NCBI GenBank assembly: GCA_946479255.1
Contig: CAMLFK010000125.1
Coordinates: forward strand, 1-13,812
DNA: 13,812 nt
Source: an uncultured Oxalobacteraceae bacterium
GTDB lineage: Bacteria; Pseudomonadota; Gammaproteobacteria; Burkholderiales; Burkholderiaceae
Reading direction: 5' to 3'
Made by a program: the position numbers and the translations under genes. The notes beneath the pieces are model-generated. The model did no database searches. It saw nothing but the letters and a program-made list of their open reading frames with translations, and was not told where the DNA came from. Shown here piece by piece: positions 1 through 8,700 of the stretch. Each line of letters opens with the position of its first letter. Position 1 is the stretch's first letter.

Positions 1-1551
1 GTCAAGCTGCGCGCCGACCGCGACGACGACATGCTCGTCACCGGCAAGCGCCACTGCTTCCATTACGAATATGAAGTCGCTTACGACGACAATGGCAAGA
101 TCATTGCCGCCAGGGTCGACATGGTCACGCGCGCCGGCTATTCGGCCGACCTGTCCGGCCCGGTGGCCACGCGTGCGGTCTGCCACTTCGACAATGCCTA
201 CTACCTGTCGGACGTCGAAATCCGCGCGGCCTGCGGCAAGACCAACACCCAGTCCAACACGGCTTTCCGCGGCTTCGGCGGCCCGCAGGGCGCCATTGCG
301 ATCGAATACGTGCTCGACGAGATCGCGCGCAAGCTCGGGCGCGATGCGCTCGATATCCGCCGCCTGAATTTCTACGGGCGCGAACGCGACAACGTCACCC
401 CTTATGGGCAGGTGGTGGTCGACAACGTCATCCACGAAATCACCGGCCAGCTCGAACAGAGCAGCAACTACCGCGCCCGGCGCGAAGCCATCAATGCCTT
501 CAATGCCGCCAGCCCCGTGCTCAAGAAAGGGCTGGCGCTGACGCCGGTCAAGTTCGGCATCGCCTTCAACGTCACCCACCTCAACCAGGCCGGCGCGCTG
601 GTGCACGTCTATGTGGACGGCTCGGTGATCGTCAACCATGGCGGTACCGAGATGGGGCAGGGGATCAACACCAAGGTGATGCAGGTGGTGGCCCATGAAC
701 TGGGCATCGACATCGAGCACGTGCGCGCCACGGCGACCGATACCAGCAAGGTCTCCAATACCTCGGCCACCGCCGCCTCCACCGGCGCTGACCTCAATGG
801 CAAGGCCGCGCAGGATGCGGCGCGCCAGATCCGTGAGCGCCTGGCCGCTTTCGCGGCGGGCCAGTACGGTGGCAGCGTCGATAAGGTGCGCTTCGCGGCA
901 GACCATGTGTATGTCAATGGCGAGGAAGTGCCGTTCCCGATGCTGGTGCAGAAAGCCTACCTGGCGCGTGTGCAGCTGTGGTCGGACGGCTTTTACGCCA
1001 CACCCGGCCTGCACTGGGACCCCAAGACCATGAGCGGCCATCCGTTTTCCTATTTCGCCTATGGCGCGGCCGTGGCCGAGGTGGTGGTCGACACCTTGAC
1101 CGGCGAATGGAAGCTGCTGCGTGCCGATCTGCTGTACGACGCGGGCCGCTCCTTGAATCCCGCCATCGACATCGGACAGGTGGAGGGCGCCTTCATCCAG
1201 GGCATGGGCTGGCTGACCACTGAAGAGTTATGGTGGAATGCGGGCGGCAAGCTGATGACGCATGCGCCATCCACCTACAAGATCCCGACCATCTCCGACT
1301 GTCCGCAGGATATGCGCGTGCGCCTGTTCGACAACGCCAATGTGGAGGACAGCATCCACCGTTCCAAGGCGGTCGGCGAGCCGCCCTTGCTGCTGCCGTT
1401 CTCGGTGTTCTTCGCCATCCGTGACGCGGTGTCGAGCGTGGGCGGCCACAAGATCAATCCACCCTTGAACGCACCCGCCACCAGCGAAGCGATTTTGGGT
1501 GCGATCGCCGCCGTGGAAGTGGCCATGCATGCGGCGGCGGGAGCGGTGTAA
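1..1551 (+). CDS. xdhB: Xanthine dehydrogenase, molybdopterin-binding subunit (partial, 5' end outside window)
   Basis: This is the large molybdenum-cofactor subunit of bacterial xanthine dehydrogenase, which oxidises hypoxanthine to xanthine and xanthine to urate in the cytoplasm. The frame is open from base 1, so the ATG at 31 is internal. By comparison with bovine xanthine oxidase, roughly the first third of the subunit is missing, including the first active-site glutamate. Visible hallmarks are FRGFGGPQ (bases 265-288, substrate-contacting Arg), KFGIAF and DGFYATP (the two Phe that sandwich the purine), GGTEMGQG (cofactor binding), NPAIDIGQVEGAF, and AVGEPPLLL with the catalytic base Glu at 1378-1380. 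The C-terminus is intact and close to the usual end. The stop codon is followed directly by the GTG start of xdhC in the same frame. xdhA (FeS/FAD subunit) is expected just upstream but cannot be seen. Confidence 0.96.
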   Translation, partial: VKLRADRDDDMLVTGKRHCFHYEYEVAYDDNGKIIAARVDMVTRAGYSADLSGPVATRAVCHFDNAYYLSDVEIRAACGKTNTQSNTAFRGFGGPQGAIAIEYVLDEIARKLGRDALDIRRLNFYGRERDNVTPYGQVVVDNVIHEITGQLEQSSNYRARREAINAFNAASPVLKKGLALTPVKFGIAFNVTHLNQAGALVHVYVDGSVIVNHGGTEMGQGINTKVMQVVAHELGIDIEHVRATATDTSKVSNTSATAASTGADLNGKAAQDAARQIRERLAAFAAGQYGGSVDKVRFAADHVYVNGEEVPFPMLVQKAYLARVQLWSDGFYATPGLHWDPKTMSGHPFSYFAYGAAVAEVVVDTLTGEWKLLRADLLYDAGRSLNPAIDIGQVEGAFIQGMGWLTTEELWWNAGGKLMTHAPSTYKIPTISDCPQDMRVRLFDNANVEDSIHRSKAVGEPPLLLPFSVFFAIRDAVSSVGGHKINPPLNAPATSEAILGAIAAVEVAMHAAAGAV

Positions 1552-2490
1552 GTGGACGTGCTGGTCACGGTGGCGGCAGTGGAGGGCTCATGTCCGCGCG
1601 AGCCTGGCGCGCACATGATGGTTTCGATGACGCGGGTGCTTGGCACCATCGGCGGCGGGCACCTGGAACTGAAGGCCATCGATATCGCCCGCACCATGCT
1701 CGCAACAAGCCGCCCGCGCCACCTGGAGCGCTTCGCGCTGGGCCCGAGTCTCGGCCAGTGCTGCGGCGGCGTGGTCCACCTGGCGTTCGAGCTGGCCGAC
1801 CCGGTCCATATGGCGCTGCTGGACGAGCGCCGCCAGCAGGACAGCTGGCGCATCGTTTCTCTCGACGGCCAGGCGCTCGCTTTGTGCGATGAGCATGGCC
1901 GTCACCTGGCCGGCAACGCACCGCCGGCGTTCGACCGTAGCAAAGGCACGCACCTGATGCAGGCTCGCGACGGCAGCCGCTGGCTGGTGGACGCGGTGCG
2001 CGCGCCGCGCGCCCATCTGGTGCTGTTCGGCGCCGGCCACGTCGGCAGCGCCATCGTCAGCGCACTGGCACAGCTGCCATGCACGCTGACCTGGATCGAC
2101 GAGCGCGAAGATCTGTTCCCACGGCAGGTGCCGGCCAACGTGACGGTCGAAGCATCCGATACGCCCGAGTCATTGGTCGCCGACGCACCGGCAGGCGCCA
2201 GCTATCTGGTCATGACGCACAGCCATGCGCTCGACCAGCGCATCACCGAAGCCATCATGGCGCGCGCAGGCGTAGGCTGGTTCGGCCTGATCGGTTCGCA
2301 CACCAAGCGCATGCAGTTCGAGCACCGCCTGCGCGCGCGCGGTGTGGATGCGGACCGCATCGCCGCCATGGTCTGTCCGATCGGCCTGCCAGGCATCGGC
2401 GGCAAGGCGCCGGCCGTCATCGCCGCCTCCGTGTGCGCCCAACTGTTAATGGTGTGGGAGGCGCAAGCCGCCACACAACAAGGATTCTGA
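1552..2490 (+). CDS. xdhC: XdhC, molybdenum-cofactor insertion chaperone for xanthine dehydrogenase
   Basis: XdhC-type proteins bind the molybdenum cofactor, promote its sulfuration and insert it into XdhB. The 312-residue product has the N-terminal XdhC/CoxI domain (GSCPREPGAHM at 12-22, GTIGGGHLE near 31-39, the conserved GQCCGG at 68-73). A C-terminal Rossmann domain follows (LFGAGHVGSA at 158-167, then CPIGLPGIGG near 275-284). The start is GTG 1552: the preceding codon is the xdhB stop TAA, so no earlier in-frame start exists. GGGAG at 1539-1543 is a reasonable ribosome site 8 bases upstream. The protein therefore begins almost at the first beta strand and lacks the short leading helix I would expect in this family. 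Its last base is also the first base of guaD, indicating translational coupling. Confidence 0.94.
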   Translation: MDVLVTVAAVEGSCPREPGAHMMVSMTRVLGTIGGGHLELKAIDIARTMLATSRPRHLERFALGPSLGQCCGGVVHLAFELADPVHMALLDERRQQDSWRIVSLDGQALALCDEHGRHLAGNAPPAFDRSKGTHLMQARDGSRWLVDAVRAPRAHLVLFGAGHVGSAIVSALAQLPCTLTWIDEREDLFPRQVPANVTVEASDTPESLVADAPAGASYLVMTHSHALDQRITEAIMARAGVGWFGLIGSHTKRMQFEHRLRARGVDADRIAAMVCPIGLPGIGGKAPAVIAASVCAQLLMVWEAQAATQQGF

Positions 2491-3794
2491 TGTCTCTCGC
2501 AAGCTACCGCGGCAATGTGCTGCACTTTCGCGCCGATCCGGCGTTCTCCCCGGACGCCATCGTCTGGATTGAGGACGGCCTCTTGACCGTCGAAGACGGA
2601 AAGGTCCTGGCTGCCGGCGACTACGCCACGCTGGCAGCCACGCTGCCGCCAGGTACGCCGGTGCATGACTACCGCGGCAAACTGATCATGCCCGGCTTTA
2701 TCGACACCCACCTGCATTTCCCGCAGACCGACATGATCGCGTCCCCGGCGCCTGGCCTGTTGCCATGGCTGGAGACTTATACCTTCCCGACCGAGCGCCG
2801 GTTCGCCGATCCGGTGCACGGGCGCGAGGTAGCCGAATTCTTCCTGGACGAGCTGCTGCGCTGCGGGACCACCACCGCCATGGTCTACTGCACCGTGCAT
2901 AAGGAATCGGTGGACGCCTTTTTTGAAGCCAGCAGCGCGCGCGGCCTGCGCATGGTGGCCGGCAAGGTGCTGATGGACCGCCACTGCCCGGACTTCTTGT
3001 GCGACAGCGCCGAGGGCGGGGTGCGCGACAGCGAAGACCTGATCCGCAAATGGCACAAGCAGGGCCGGTCGCTGTATGCGATCACCCCGCGCTTTGCGCC
3101 TACCTCCACCGAAGCGCAGCTGCGCCTGACGGGCGAGCTGGCGGCGGCCTACCCCGACACCTTCATCCAGACCCACGTGTCGGAGAACGAGGATGAATGC
3201 AAATGGGTCCGCTCGCTGTACCCCCAGGCGCGCAGCTACCTCGACGTGTACGACCACTATGGCCTGATGCGCGAACGCGCCATGTACGGACACTGCATCT
3301 GGCTGGACCAGCGCGACTTTGCGCGCATGGCCGAAAGCGGCGCGGCGGCTGCCATCTGCCCGACTTCCAACCTGTTTCTCGGCAGCGGCCTGTTCGATTT
3401 CGCCCAGGCCGATGCGGCGCGCGTGTCGCTGTCGCTGGCTACCGACGTGGGGGGCGGCACCTCGTTCTCGATGTTGCAAACGATGAATGAAGCCTATAAA
3501 GTAGCGCGGGGCAGGGGCACGTATCTGCCGGCGGCGCGCATGTTTTACCTCGCCACCCTGGGGGCTGCGCGCAGCATGCAGTTGGATGGTGTGATCGGCA
3601 GTTTTGCGCCGGGCGCGGAGGCCGACTTCATCGTGCTCGACCCGCAAGCCACACCGCTGCTGGCGCGCCGCACTGCGCGCTGCGACAAGCTGGAAGAGCT
3701 GCTGTTCGCCTTGGCGCTGCTGGGTGACGACCGCGCCGTGCAAGCCACTTATTCGGCCGGACAGCTGGTGCACCAGCGAGGCATCATTAACTAG
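2490..3794 (+). CDS. guaD: Guanine deaminase
   Basis: Cytoplasmic amidohydrolase-family zinc enzyme that converts guanine to xanthine, the substrate of the dehydrogenase encoded just upstream. The 434 residues match the usual length of about 440. Metal-site motifs are PGFIDTHLHFPQTD (His74, His76), IQTHVSEN (His229), YGHCIWL (His268) and LATDVGGG (Asp319). The HFPQTD and CPTSNLFLGSGLFD segments are typical of guanine deaminases rather than other amidohydrolases. The ATG overlaps the xdhC stop by one base (TGATG), with AAGGA at 2480-2484 five bases upstream. The same frame is open back to 2079, but that part is a shadow of xdhC. The TAG stop is followed 10 bases later by the adenosine deaminase start, so it sits inside one operon. 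Confidence 0.96.
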   Translation: MSLASYRGNVLHFRADPAFSPDAIVWIEDGLLTVEDGKVLAAGDYATLAATLPPGTPVHDYRGKLIMPGFIDTHLHFPQTDMIASPAPGLLPWLETYTFPTERRFADPVHGREVAEFFLDELLRCGTTTAMVYCTVHKESVDAFFEASSARGLRMVAGKVLMDRHCPDFLCDSAEGGVRDSEDLIRKWHKQGRSLYAITPRFAPTSTEAQLRLTGELAAAYPDTFIQTHVSENEDECKWVRSLYPQARSYLDVYDHYGLMRERAMYGHCIWLDQRDFARMAESGAAAAICPTSNLFLGSGLFDFAQADAARVSLSLATDVGGGTSFSMLQTMNEAYKVARGRGTYLPAARMFYLATLGAARSMQLDGVIGSFAPGAEADFIVLDPQATPLLARRTARCDKLEELLFALALLGDDRAVQATYSAGQLVHQRGIIN

Positions 3795-3804
3795 AAAGCG
3801 GAAC

Positions 3805-5268
3805 ATGAAGAAGACATCGAGCAGCCTGCTGATCGCCGCGCTGCTGGCCGGTAGTGCCTATGCAAAAGGGCCCGCAAACTTGAAGGCCAACGAAGCGGCC
3901 ACCGCGCGCCACTACGCCGCGCTGATCGCCAAGGACCCGCGCCTGGCCGAGCTGACGATGTTCCTGACCCAGATGCCCAAGGGCGGCGACCTGCACCACC
4001 ATTACTCTGGCTCGGTCTACGCCGAACAATACCTGGCCTTCCTCGACAAGGAGGGCATGTGCGTCGACAAGACCAGCTTGCGCATCACCAGCGACAAGGC
4101 CCAGGTGGCGGCGCAGCGTGCGAAGGCGGAGAAAACCTGCCTGACCGGCGCCGAGATCCTGGCGGACGACCATACCTACCGTGAGCTGCTGCAGCGCTGG
4201 TCGAGCAAGGACTTCCACAACCATGGCGCCATTCAGCCGCCGCCGGACCGCCAGTTCTTCCAGACCTTCCTGTACTTCGACGCGGTCTCCAATACCAACT
4301 TCAACGAGGGCCTGCAGGCGATCAAGCAGCGCGCCATACAGGAGAATGTGGGCTATATCGAGACCATGTTCAAGAAGGCGCCATCGATCGCCAACCCGGA
4401 CTTCGACGCCGCCCTCGCCATGCCTGGCGCCGATGCCGAGGCCCTGATGCGCGACTGGTATGCGGTGCTCGACCAGGACGCAGGCTTCAACAAGAACGTA
4501 GCCGACTTCAACGCCCGCATCGCCGCCTCGCATGCGGGTATCGACGACGCCAGCTTCACGATGCGCTACCAGACTTACGTGCTGCGCCTGCTGCCGCCGT
4601 CGCTGGTATTTTCCACCATGGTGTCGGCGTTTAAGTCGGCCAGCCAGGGCGAGCTGGTGGTGGGCGTGAACATCGTGGGGCAGGAGAGCCAGTACGTGTC
4701 GATGCGCGACTACGCGCTGCATATGCGCATGTTCAAGTTCCTCAAGACGAAGTACCCGGACGTCAAGCTGGCGCTGCACGCGGGCGAGCTGGCGCTGGGC
4801 GATGTGCCGCCCGAGGGCCTGCAGTTCCACATCGACCAGGCGCTCAATGTGGCCGGTGCCAACCGCATCGGCCATGGCCTCGACCTGGCGCACGAGGGCA
4901 ACGCGATCGGCATCATGAAGACCATGCGCGAGAAGGATGTGCCGGTCGAGATCAACCTGACCAGCAATGCCTTCATCTCCGGTATCGAGGGCGGCAAGCA
5001 TCCGCTGACCCTGTATCGCCAGCATGGCGTCCCGTATGTGATCTCGACCGACGACGCCGGCGTCACCCGGCACAATCTGTCCAACGAGTACGTGCTGTTC
5101 GCCAGCCGCTACAAGCCGACCTATGCGGAAGTGAAGAAGGTCTCGTATAACAGCCTGCGCTATGCCTTTCTCCCCAAAGAGCAGAAACAGCGGCTCACCG
5201 CCCAGCTGGACACGCGCTTCGCCGCGTTCGAGCGGACCATCGCGGCGCTGAAGTCCCCCTCCAAGTAG
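3805..5268 (+). CDS. Exported (periplasmic or secreted) adenosine deaminase, ADA2/ADGF-like
   Basis: Metal-dependent adenosine deaminase of 487 residues, longer than the usual cytoplasmic enzyme of about 335-350. It should hydrolyse adenosine (and probably deoxyadenosine) to inosine. A Sec signal peptide is clear: Lys-Lys, a hydrophobic core and GSAYA, with cleavage likely after Ala20. Catalytic motifs are GDLHHHYSGS (zinc ligands His64 and His66), ALHAGE (His325, catalytic Glu328), RIGHG (His357) and ISTDDAGV (Asp416, Asp417). Between the HxH motif and the rest of the barrel is an extra segment with Cys86 and Cys112, the only cysteines after the signal peptide, so a disulfide is plausible in an oxidising compartment. 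Only 10 bases separate it from guaD, with a weak ribosome site. It is the last gene before the terminator at 5340-5364. The family and export are firm; adenosine as substrate rather than a relative is well supported but not proven. Confidence 0.93.
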   Translation: MKKTSSSLLIAALLAGSAYAKGPANLKANEAATARHYAALIAKDPRLAELTMFLTQMPKGGDLHHHYSGSVYAEQYLAFLDKEGMCVDKTSLRITSDKAQVAAQRAKAEKTCLTGAEILADDHTYRELLQRWSSKDFHNHGAIQPPPDRQFFQTFLYFDAVSNTNFNEGLQAIKQRAIQENVGYIETMFKKAPSIANPDFDAALAMPGADAEALMRDWYAVLDQDAGFNKNVADFNARIAASHAGIDDASFTMRYQTYVLRLLPPSLVFSTMVSAFKSASQGELVVGVNIVGQESQYVSMRDYALHMRMFKFLKTKYPDVKLALHAGELALGDVPPEGLQFHIDQALNVAGANRIGHGLDLAHEGNAIGIMKTMREKDVPVEINLTSNAFISGIEGGKHPLTLYRQHGVPYVISTDDAGVTRHNLSNEYVLFASRYKPTYAEVKKVSYNSLRYAFLPKEQKQRLTAQLDTRFAAFERTIAALKSPSK

Positions 5269-5339
5269 ACCAAGACTAGCCAATGTGTGGCCGTCCCGCT
5301 ACACATTTGCAAACTTCCACAAACAATTGTCGAAATAAA

Positions 5340-5364
5340 CCGTGAACGAAATTCACGGTTTTTT
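5340..5364 (+). terminator. Intrinsic terminator of the xdh-guaD-adenosine deaminase operon
   Basis: A perfect 7-bp stem CCGTGAA (5340-5346) / TTCACGG (5352-5358) with the loop CGAAA is followed at once by six T (5359-5364). It lies 71 bases after the adenosine deaminase stop codon and fits a Rho-independent terminator well. Confidence 0.85.
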
Positions 5365-5441
5365 GGCACATTTATAATCCATTTTGTCTAGTCCGCAGTA
5401 TCCATGCACTTTAAGAGGGCATGCCGGGCATTCTTCGGTCT

Positions 5442-5464
5442 ATTTATATGCACGTTGTATAAAT
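5442..5464. promoter_or_regulatory. Spaced inverted repeat, possible operator
   Basis: ATTTATA (5442-5448) and its exact reverse complement TATAAAT (5458-5464) are separated by 9 bases. It lies about 18 bases upstream of the proposed -35 element, where a transcription factor could act. The symmetry is seen in the sequence; its role as an operator, and the regulator, are inference. Confidence 0.3.
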
Positions 5465-5482
5465 CGGCATACGAAAACATAT

Positions 5483-5511
5483 TTGTCATCACACTACCCT
5501 TGCTTCATAGT
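5483..5511 (+). promoter_or_regulatory. Possible sigma-70 promoter for the TonB-dependent receptor
   Basis: TTGTCA (5483-5488, 5 of 6 to the -35 consensus), a 17-base spacer, then CATAGT (5506-5511, 4 of 6 to the -10 consensus). It sits in the AT-rich gap just downstream of the operon terminator and reads toward the receptor. Transcription would start near 5518. It is a consensus match only; such matches occur by chance in AT-rich DNA. Confidence 0.35.
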
Positions 5512-5711
5512 TGGCTGAAGATAATCAAATTTGTCGTTTTGGACTGGCCTTCACAGCGTCACGCGCATGAAATATTCCGCAAGTAAACTTGCCAACTGCG
5601 CAATACCTGGCCACGTTCCGTACGGCGGTTCGCACCGGATTCGAAGCACCGTAAAGCGTGAGGGGTTCACCGCCTTCCACACAATCACAAACGTCTTATT
5701 GGGGTTACACA

Positions 5712-8700
5712 ATGATCAATCAAAAAGGCTTGCGGCTTACCAAGCTCGCACTTGCCCTCTCCATCGCGCTCGCCACGTCCGTACCGGCCATGGCGCAGAA
5801 CACCTCGTCGAGCATCACCGGGCGGGTGTCGGGCAGCGATGGCAAGCCGGCCGGCGGCGCCCAGGTCATCATCAAGCACACCGAGACCGGCTCGGTCAGC
5901 AATCTGACCACCGATGCGGAAGGGCGCTATTCGGCACGTGGCCTGCGCGTGGGCGGCCCGTACGTCATCACGATCACCAAAGACGGCGTCACCGAGACGC
6001 GTGAAGGCATTTACCTGCAGCTGGCCGAAACCGCCAGCGTCGACGCCCAGCTGGGCCAGATGCAGACGGTGACCATCGCCGGCCAGGCCAACAACCCGAC
6101 TTTCAACAAGAGCGCCATGGGCGCCGGCACCAACATTGGCCGCGCCCAGCTGGCCGCGCTGGCATCGATCAACCGCAGCCTGTCGGACTACGCCCGTACC
6201 GATCCGCGCCTGTCCCAGACCGACAAGGACCGCGGCGAAATCTCGGCCGGTGGCCAGAACTCGCGCTTTAACTCGATCACCGTCGACGGCGTCAGCATCA
6301 GCGACACCTTCGGCCTGGAAGGCAACGGCCTGCCGACCAACAAGCAGCCGATCTCGATGGACGCCATCGCTTCGGTGCAGGTCAACATCTCGAACTACGA
6401 CGTGACCCAGAAGGGCTACACCGGCGCCAACATCAACGCCGTCACCAAGTCCGGTACCAACGACCTGCGCGGAAGTGTGTACCACGTGTACCGCAACGAC
6501 AAGAGCGCGGGCGACCGGTTCAACCTGACCGACAATACTTACTCGGCCCCGGCTCCCTTCACTGAAAAGACCACCGGCGTGACGCTGGGCGGTGCGCTCA
6601 TCCAGGACAAGCTGTTCGTGTTCTTCAGCGGTGAAGATTCGTTCAGCTCGCGCGCCTCGCCGGCCTTTGGCCCGCTGGGCAGCTCGCTGACCAACGTCGG
6701 CATCACCCCGTCGCTGATCTCCGGCATCCAGCAGATCTCGCGCGACAAATACGGCTTCGATGCCGGCAGCGCCACCACGCCGTCCGGCCTGGCCCAGCGC
6801 GTGCAGGACCGCCTGATCAAGCTTGACTGGAACATCAACGACGACCATCGCGCAAGCCTGCGCTGGCAGAAGACCTCGCAGTCCGAGCCGATTTTCGCCG
6901 GCTTCTCGGCTACCGGCATTTCGCTCGACTCCTACCTGTACACCGAGCAGAAGGAAATCAACTCGGTCGTCGGGCAGTTGTTTTCCGACTGGACGCCGAA
7001 CTTCTCCACCGAACTGAAGCTGTCGCAGCGCGAAAGCGGCAAAGGCCAGGTCAACGCTTCCTACCTGCCGGTCGTCGGCATCGAAGTGGCCGGCCTGCTC
7101 CCTCCGGATGCGTCGCCGAATGTGCGCGCCGACCGCCGCTTCCTCAACTTCGGTACGGAACGCAGCCGCCAGGCCAACAAGCTCGATACCACAACTTATG
7201 ATGCTTACGCTGCAGGTACGTGGATCCGCGGCGACCATGAGATCAAGTTCGGTGGCGACTACAAGCAGGACCAGATGGTCAACGTCTTCCTGCAGGACGT
7301 GAACGGCAACTACAACTTCGCCTGTATCAACTCCAGCGCCTCGGTCACCTACGCGATCGGTTCGGTAACCTGCGCGACTTCGCCGGCATCGGTCGTGGAG
7401 GCCGCGATCCTCGAGAACTACACCCGTGGCCGTGCACAGACCTACAGCGCCCAGCTGCTGTATCCTGGCGTGACCCTGGCCGATACCGCCGCCGCGTGGA
7501 AGCTGTCGAATGGCGGCCTGTTCCTGCAAGATACCTGGAACGTCACCAATAACCTGACCCTGACCTATGGCGCGCGCTACGACCGTGCCATGACCAACGA
7601 TCGTCCCGCCCCCAACGCCCAGGTGGCGCTGCCGACCGTGGCCGGCGTGTACGCGGCCGTCCCGGCCCAGATCAAGCGCCAGACCGGCGGTTTTGGCCGC
7701 GACAATACCCAGACCATCGATGGCGACGACCTGTTCCAGCCGCGCGTGGGCTTTAACTACCGTTTCGACACCAAGTATTCGACCCAGCTGCGCGGCGGTC
7801 TTGGTCTGTTCGAAGGCTCGGCGCTGAACGTCTGGATCGGCAATCCGTTCGCCAATCCGGGTGTGTACACCTACACCCTGGGCTGCGGCGGCACCAATCC
7901 AGCCTGCTCGGGCGACAACATCTTCAGCCCAGACCCAACCAAACAGCGCGCCATCGGCAGCCCGGTCTCGGTAGTCGACTTGCTGGCGCCTGGCCTGTCC
8001 CAGCCGTCCGTGTGGAAAGCCAACCTGGCGCTGGAACATGAGCTGCCATGGTTCGGCCTGATCGCCAGCATCGAGTACATGAACACCAAGACCAACACGG
8101 GCCTGTACTTCAAGAACCTGAACCTCGGTGCGCCAACCCGCATCGGCCCTGACGGCCGCGAAATGTACTGGACCGAAACCGGCTACACCGCATCGTGCGC
8201 CAACGGCACCGGCGGCTTCACCACCAGCGGCGCCTGCTCCGGCCACCGCAACCGTGCGCTCTCGAACGCCGCATACGGTAACGTGATCGAAGCCAATGAG
8301 ACCAAGAAGGGCGGCAGCAACGTCGCCACCATCATGCTGTCCAACTCGCGCAAGAAAGACCTGAACTGGAGCGTGTCGTACACCTACACCGACGCCGAGG
8401 AAGTCAGCAACCTGTCCTCCTCGACCGCCGGCTCCAACTGGGGCGGCCGTGCGATCTTCAATCCGAACGAAGAGACCCTGGCCCGTTCGTCGTACCAGCT
8501 GAAAGACCGCGTCACCGCCTCGCTGACCTGGGAAAAGCGCCTGTTCGGCCAGATGAAGACCAGCTTCGGCGCGTTCTATGAAGGCCGCACCGGCAAGCCA
8601 TACAGCTGGACCTTCAACAACGACATGAACGGCGACGGCGTCACCGGCAACGACCTGATGTACATCCCGAGCGCCCCTGGCTCCGGTGAAGTTGTCTTCC

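Larger units (their letters stand above)
5365..5711. other. AT-rich leader region upstream of the TonB-dependent receptor, no gene seen
   Basis: About 350 bases without a convincing gene. The base composition is visibly richer in A and T than the flanking coding DNA, mainly from 5281 to about 5580. It holds a possible promoter (5483-5511), a perfect spaced inverted repeat (5442-5464), an 8-bp palindrome GGCATGCC at 5418-5425, and CCGTACGG at 5618-5625 followed by a small CGGT/ACCG hairpin at 5626-5637. If the promoter is right, the receptor mRNA has an untranslated leader of nearly 200 bases. I could not match the leader to a known riboswitch. Confidence 0.5.

Noticed and set aside
2079..2489. 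Upstream extension of the guaD frame to 2079
   Set aside because: The extra N-terminal part is an Arg/His-rich out-of-frame reading of xdhC. The true start at 2490 has a ribosome site and matches the family N-terminus.
2202..5283. Long antisense open frames (534 and 498 codons) opposite guaD and the adenosine deaminase
   Set aside because: They show the same GC-bias shadow effect: His-, Arg- and Val-rich low-complexity translations without motifs, spanning two clear sense genes.
5404..5586. A 60-codon plus-strand frame in the leader region
   Set aside because: It has no clear ribosome site and no recognisable motif, its composition matches non-coding AT-rich DNA, and it overlaps the proposed promoter and inverted repeat.
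5365..5711. Purine (guanine/adenine) riboswitch in the receptor leader
   Set aside because: The genes suggest it, and TATA-like half-sites are present, but I could not find the conserved junction and loop segments of the purine riboswitch in the right order.
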